Of a stretch of 64,000 nucleotides of DNA, positions 58,775-64,000 are shown piece after piece. The stretch comes from Cercis canadensis (taxonomy: Eukaryota; Streptophyta; Magnoliopsida; Fabales; Fabaceae). The stretch is taken from the NCBI GenBank assembly GCA_003255065.1, contig QAOA01001229.1, positions 814,811 through 878,810 of the forward strand. The letters are read 5' to 3'. How positions within the stretch are numbered: the first letter of the stretch is position 1; each line of letters starts with the position of its first letter. The notes under the pieces are model-generated. The model made no database searches and was not told the DNA's origin. It was given only the letters and a program-made list of their open reading frames with translations. A program made the translations under genes and the position numbers.

Positions 58775-61045
58775 ATGGATCAGATGACTGATTTGGAAAT
58801 GGATCAACAAAGGCACGGTTATTTTCATTCTGAACCTTGTATCCTTCTGCGGGGTGGCAACTTCTCACAGCCTAATATCCGCACAGTGGTGACAGCTTCA
58901 GGGAACACAACTAATATTGATTCCCACTATTTACCAGATGCTTATGACAATGCCATGATGTATGGGGTGACACAATACAATGGCATCCAGCATCAACACA
59001 ATCTTGATATGGGTGTTGCAGCTGCACCCAACTTATATTATTCTGGCATGAATCCTTCTTCCAGTACTGGTGTATTACCCGTGCCTCTAAATCATAGAGC
59101 CTCTGATCAGTTGCCTGCTTCTAGCACATTTGCAGTTTCTGGAGTTTCATCAGATAATTATGGGAGGAGCAGTGGCTTCATTGATGATGTCAGAGGTCCA
59201 TACAAAAGAAAAAATGCTGAAGGCATCAGAGGAAATTTCCAGTATTTTAATCCTTCAGCTAGTTCTTCAGTTCCTCCCCCAAATGCAAGGCACCCTGATG
59301 GGGTTGCTATTATGGATGCTGCATCCTTTTCACTGCCTCAATTCCCTGTAGGACCTCATGGTAGTGCGTGGAGCAGGTCAAGTGAGGCTGTTATGGTGCA
59401 TGAACATAACCATATGATTCGAGGAAACTATTTGGGGCAGCACTTTCAGCCAGTACCTCCTCCCTGGTTGGACCAACAGTTGAACAGTAATAATGGAGAT
59501 GGACATACTGCTGCCTGGAATCCGTCTCTTCCAATGCCTTATATGCAAAGTGATTATTTCTTTATCTCTTCCCTGTTTGTGGTCCCTTTATAGAACTTTA
59601 TTATCATTACAATGATGTCTGGTGAATTAATGGTTTATGATGACATGTCAAAGTTGTCTTTAGGTTTTATGATGAAAAGTGGAAACAGCTGTTTTTATGT
59701 GCAATGAAAATTTTCATCCGTGTAATGACTATAAGAAGAATTATTTTAATTGCAGAACATAAACACTCCGTTTTCCCATGTAGCCTTCAACCTTGTGAAC
59801 TTAAAGTGTCTTAGAATGCACTCAATTTTCTATGTATCCGTGATGTCCACTCTGGATTGGGTTTCCCAGACACTTATCTCTGTCTTTGTCTTGCTCTTCA
59901 GCTCCCAATCTTAATGGAAGTTCTTTAGAGAATGCCAACATAGGTTTGCAGAGATATCAGGATACAGCTAGCAACAGAAGTGGCCTCAGGTTTCCTCATC
60001 TTCCTCCTGCCAACCATCAGCACCATAATTATCATCATCCAACACTGCCTATGCCAGGAGTGAGAGGCCACAATATCAACTTTCACCCACCAGTAACTGC
60101 GACTTCATATAGAGTTCCAACAAATCCTTCACGCAGTACTGTGATACCAGCACAGAATGGTTTTGAGATGGGTACTAGGCATGTTGGCCCTTCACCATCA
60201 GCAGGCCTACCGATATTCCGTCCTCACAGAGGAGGAGTGTTGCCTGAGACAACTCTTGGACATCGAAATCTTCCCCACATGAGCGTTCTCCAAGTTGATG
60301 TAATGTTCTCTATTTAACTTAGTAACTATTTTTTACCACATATTTGGTCTTTAGGTAGAATGATTACTCAAATATGTTGACTGTCTTATCAATTAAATCT
60401 TGTGTATGTAGGATGTTGCTATACTTGACATGCAAGACTTCTATGAAGTGGGATATGTTGATCATCACAGAGATATGCGTTTGGACATTGAGGATATGTC
60501 TTATGAGGCAAGTGGTCAAAATTTGATATTTTATTTCCTTTTCCATGTGTACAAATGAAAAGTCTACAGTAATTAAAGTTCTTAGCTTGTGGTAAATATT
60601 TATATTAGTTTACACTTGGAATTTGACCACAGGAACTTCTTGCATTGGGTGAGCGGATTGGCAATGTTAGCACTGGTTTATCAGAGGAAATCATTACTAG
60701 GCACTTGAAGACAAAAACTTTTGTAACATCTGCAAAGGTTATCAATCTGGAGGAGGCAGCCTCTGAGGATCAGGAAACTGACTCTTGCATAATATGCCAG
60801 GTACGAATTTCTAGCAAGTTGTCCAATTTATTTTCTTAACTGGAACTATTTTGCTGTTTGACACCCATTAACTGGAGTATTTGTATATAATTTCACAGGA
60901 TGAATATAAGAACAGAGAGAAGATTGGAATTCTTCAATGTGGGCACGAGTATCATGAAAATTGCTTAAAGAAATGGTTGCTTGTGAAAAATGTCTGCCCT
61001 ATATGCAAATCAGAAGCATTGACTCCTGGAAGGAAGGGCGTATAG
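58775..61045 (+). CDS. RING-H2 E3 ubiquitin ligase (HIP1/MBR-like)
   Basis: Five coding exons: 58775-59549, 59902-60299, 60412-60507, 60633-60800, 60899-61045; phases close to give 527 residues. The C-terminal RING-H2 has all eight ligands: Cys475, Cys478, Cys493, His495, His498, Cys501, Cys512 and Cys515 (CIIC ... CGHEYHENC ... CPIC). Just before it is the helix conserved in this plant subgroup, DIEDMSYEELLALGERIGNV and STGLSEEIITRHLKTK. The N-terminal 400 residues are low-complexity (Ser, Asn, Gln, Pro, His) with GPYKRKNAEG as the clearest conserved patch. Such proteins pass ubiquitin from an E2 to a target; the target is unknown. The intron after 60507 uses GC instead of GT. Collinear Arabidopsis gene, from memory, is At3g15070. 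Confidence 0.93.
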
Positions 61046-61545
61046 AAATCCATGAAGCCAAAATCCCTTCCTCTCCCTGCCCCCTTTGGGCTAGTTTATT
61101 TTTTAACAGAATTCATATTTTGTGTCTTTTGTATATGTAATTGCACATATAATAGACAGGTACACTGCCCAACTCATTTATTTGTTGGCACCAGAACATT
61201 GTATCTATCAAGTTGTACAGACTTTGTTCTGTGTGATGTATTAACTCTCCGGTAATTATACGATTACCCCTTTTCGTTTATTATTTTGATATGTATGGTT
61301 GGATGTTACACGACCATGTTCAGAATGAAATTTTGAACTCTTAACTCATTTTTGGTTTTAAGCTTTTCTCTATTTTATGCATTTTACCTGTTTGTATGCT
61401 CAAATCATGTAGTATGTATGGTTATGCTCAGACTCCTGAATGAACAGAAGGCCATGGACCGATGACTACTTGTGTTCCTGGCTCAAGTCCAAACTTATGG
61501 CTGACCCTTGATTGTACTTGTTTCTTGCAATGAATTATGAATATC

Positions 61546-61579
<34 letters not shown>

Positions 61580-62912
61580 NTTTTTTTTTTTTCTGTTTTC
61601 AAAAAAGACTTTACTTTCTGAGCTGAAATGAAGGTGAAAAAGAAGAAGATACTTTGTGTGGATATTTCTTGTTGTATCTTCATTGACATGGTCTGCTATG
61701 CTGATTACTAGGGTTGTCTTTTNACATGTGGAAATAGATAATTGCAATGTTTATGAGATATGTAAAGGCTATGAGCTCATAATGTGTGCTATTGACTGAG
61801 AATTGAGTAAAAATCAAGCAACGCTACTAGGTCAAATATTCATTGATTGTCACTGCCAATTGTCAAATTTCACAGTTGAATGAATAACTTGAGGCAGGAC
61901 TTACTTGAGGAATGACAGTGCTCATAGAAATTCTACTTGGTTTTCTATACGAGTGAGAAATAGTGTTTTCTCATTAACGGAAGAAAGGATGGTTGTCATT
62001 AACAGAAGGGGAATTACATGATTTTGGGGACAACCCCTTAGGACTGAAAACAACAAAATTTTCCTGCATCAAATTAGTACTGTCGTCCGTTGGCCTTTCT
62101 ACTCTCACACCGTAAGCACCAGTCCTAAAACTTGACAACACCAAACCCAACCCAAGAAGGGTTAACCTCAATTCCTGCAAGAGAAAAAGCATTGCTTTTC
62201 TGGCTTCGCCTATTTTTATTTTTATTTTTCTAATATTTTGATTTTTAATTTATTTTTCATTTTAAATTAGTATTTAATTCAAAAATGGTAATTCAGCCAA
62301 CCTATTAATCTTTAGGGCTATAGGGTCAAGCTCGGGCTTGCCAAAGTTGGCCAGTTTAAGATTCTTGCTTTTCGGCCCGATCCGAACGACGCTGGCCTTG
62401 TGACAATGCTATGTTTAGGGCTTCTTAAAAAAAANAAAAAAAAAAAAAGCTACGTTTAAGTGCTAAAAATATTAATGAGACAATTAAGATGAGAAAAATA
62501 CAGAAAAAAGGGAGACTATGCATCAATAAGAGTTAAGAGGTGCATCATTCGAATTAAGAACTAATCAATCTTTGTCATATCATCACCAAATTAACTAAGA
62601 AATTAAAATTGTTTATAGATTCTTATTAAAGTAATGCAAACAATTACAATAAAGCCAATGCACCTAAACAACAAAAAATAAAAAGTACAAGCGCGAAAAC
62701 ATGAGAAGTAAATATCAACTAATCAAGTAAACCAAAAAAAAAATATCAACTAATCAAAATCTCTGTGTCATATTTCTCCCATTCAAACCTGTAACCGATC
62801 TCAGACTTGCTCAAAGATTGAAAAAACATGATTCTACCATCAAAAATGTAGCAAGCACGTCCATGAGTCACTGTGAGATAACATGCTTGACTTCATTGAT
62901 AATCAATCACAT
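61046..62912. other. Space between convergent genes, no gene seen
   Basis: Contains the 3' UTR of the RING gene (to about 61260) and of the RAB gene (from about 62750). A poly-T tract with an N lies at 61550-61592, another N at 61723, and a poly-A tract with an N at 62435. A stretch at 62300-62400 (GGCCCGATCCGAACGACGC) is locally GC-richer and unexplained. Confidence 0.5.
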
Positions 62913-63345
62913 TTAGGCAGAGCAGCAACCAACTTTCTTCACAGCTGAAACATCTTCCTTTGTTCCCACATTTATGGTTTGTCCTTTAGGCAATTCTGCA
63001 GGATCATTCCCAACTTCAAGTGCTTTCCGACTAACCACACGATATATCTCAGTTAACACTTCAGTGAATGCATTCTCAACATTCATAGACTCAAGGGCAG
63101 ATGTCTCCATAAAGAAAGTTTTTTCCCTTTCAGCAAAGGATTTCACATCTTCAGTAGAAACTGCGCGCAAGTGACGCAGGTCTGCTTTGTTACCAACAAG
63201 CATTACTACAATATTGGAATCTGTGTGATCTCTCAACTCCTTCAACCATCTCTCAACATTCTCAAATGTAACATGTCTTGTGACATCATAAACAAGTAAT
63301 GCGCCGACAGCTCCTCGGTAGTATGCACTCGTGATTGCACGATAT
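62913..63345 (-). CDS. RABA1-class Ras-related small GTPase, last exon only
   Basis: This is exon 2 of a Rab11-like (RABA1) gene, 433 nt, covering about two thirds of the protein; exon 1 with the P-loop and switch I lies beyond the window. The exon begins at the conserved RABA junction, [21 protein letters not shown] (the preceding exon normally ends in AGQE plus part of the Arg codon). Nucleotide-binding motifs visible are GNKADL and ETSAL. The hypervariable tail has KGQTINVG and ends KKVGCCSA, giving a double-cysteine site for geranylgeranylation. RABA1 GTPases direct traffic from the trans-Golgi network or recycling endosome to the plasma membrane. RABA1f/g is the closest group by remembered tail sequence; collinear Arabidopsis gene, from memory, is At3g15060. 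Confidence 0.93.
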
Positions 63346-64000
63346 CTATGAAAATATATATGATTTAGAGATAATTCTCAAACTTAATGGAACCATTCAA
63401 AGAAGTTAACATATTATGTGATTCAGATAATAACAAATGAACCATAATAAAATTCATAACACTCATAATATGCAGGGTTTATCACAATTCTAGTAATCAG
63501 AAGTTAGGTGTAATAAGAAAATCACTTCCAACAGTGTTCAGAAAAATAGTAACATATCAACAATGAATTACATTAGAAGATTACGCTTGCATAAAATTTC
63601 TGAGGCTGATAACATATCGACTACCAAATTATTTCACTTACATCAATCTAATACTCTCTTGTACACTACTACATCAAATAATATTATAACCCATCATAAC
63701 AAAGAAAGGATGGCCCAAAAAAAATCATAAGAAAGAAAGATGACATGGCACACTGCACTGATACTTATAGCCAACCTCAACAAAGAATAACCGGAAATCA
63801 GTTTTTAGTAGGAACTAGGAAGCATACACTATGAAAGACTTCATTTCAGAGAAGCACTTTAAAAGTCTAGAATATCATGATTGCTATAATAGGTACATAG
63901 TTGTAGCTAATAACCACAAAAAACATTAACAAAACAAAATGGTAAGAGTAGAAGAGGCATTTGCATTTGTCAAATTCATTCACAATCAGGAGCAAGATCT
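63346..64000 (-). other. Intron of the RABA1 gene, running off the window
   Basis: From the acceptor CATAG|A at 63345-63347 to the end of the window there is AT-rich sequence with no exon that I recognise, so the intron is at least 655 bases long. Confidence 0.7.

Noticed and set aside
60508-60515. A GT donor four bases after the GC in the RING gene (GCAA|GTGG)
   Set aside because: It would add five bases and break the conserved MSYE-ELLALGER frame, so the GC donor is preferred.
61495-61747. Lys-rich frames on the minus strand
   Set aside because: Translation of a poly-T tract containing an N.
1-64000. tRNA, rRNA or microRNA genes, CRISPR arrays, viral insertions
   Set aside because: I looked for tRNA A/B box pairs with a cloverleaf, rRNA segments, regular spaced repeats and pararetroviral motifs, and saw none that hold; only SINE-like A/B boxes were found. 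No covariance-model search could be run.

Overview
This is nuclear DNA from a flowering plant, almost certainly a eudicot. It is AT-rich, its genes have many short exons with GT-AG introns, its intergenic spaces are AT-rich and full of microsatellites, and every recognisable protein is of plant type. The window opens exactly on a HindIII site (AAGCTT), which fits a BAC clone end. Single N characters sit inside homopolymers, or between two near-identical copies of the same sequence, which looks like unmerged contig overlaps.

Twelve protein genes can be supported. In order they are: the C-terminal part of a large AAA-ATPase (+, 5' end outside the window); an intronless UGT79-type glycosyltransferase (-); a DUF1685 protein (+, 2 exons); a chloroplast DUF3082 membrane protein (+, 4 exons including a 26-nt micro-exon); an intronless acidic protein that is an HCF243 candidate (-); an RTN4IP1-like medium-chain oxidoreductase (-, 7 exons); a SAWADEE homeodomain protein close to SHH2 (-, 9 exons); the elongation factor ELOF1/Elf1 (-, 4 coding exons including a 22-nt micro-exon); a REXO4-type DEDDh exonuclease (-, 9 exons); a PDAP1/HASPP28 phosphoprotein (+, 8 exons); a RING-H2 E3 ligase (+, 5 coding exons, one GC-AG intron); and the last exon of a RABA1 GTPase (-, 5' end outside). 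I rebuilt the splice structures by hand, checking the phase at every junction.

Mobile DNA: a decayed Mutator-like element of about 2.9 kb (9.7-12.7 kb) has long inverted repeats made partly of degenerate telomere-like CCCTAAA units, a near-perfect 9-bp target duplication and a broken plant-mobile-domain ORF. A 722-bp non-autonomous hAT-like element at 24.2-24.9 kb has a perfect 8-bp target duplication. A short SINE fragment at 53.5 kb is flanked by 17-bp duplications. Two further SINE-like pieces lie in introns.

The genes do not form an operon or one pathway; they are housekeeping and regulatory genes in ancestral order. From memory, most of them run collinearly with Arabidopsis At3g15120 down to At3g15060, while ELOF1 and PDAP1 correspond to neighbours At5g46030 and At5g46020. 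The window therefore appears to keep gene content that Arabidopsis split between two duplicated segments. I saw no obviously new enzymatic system. The most useful observations are this double synteny, the structure of the telomere-like MULE, the repeated short motifs in the HCF243-like protein, the micro-exons and the GC-AG intron.
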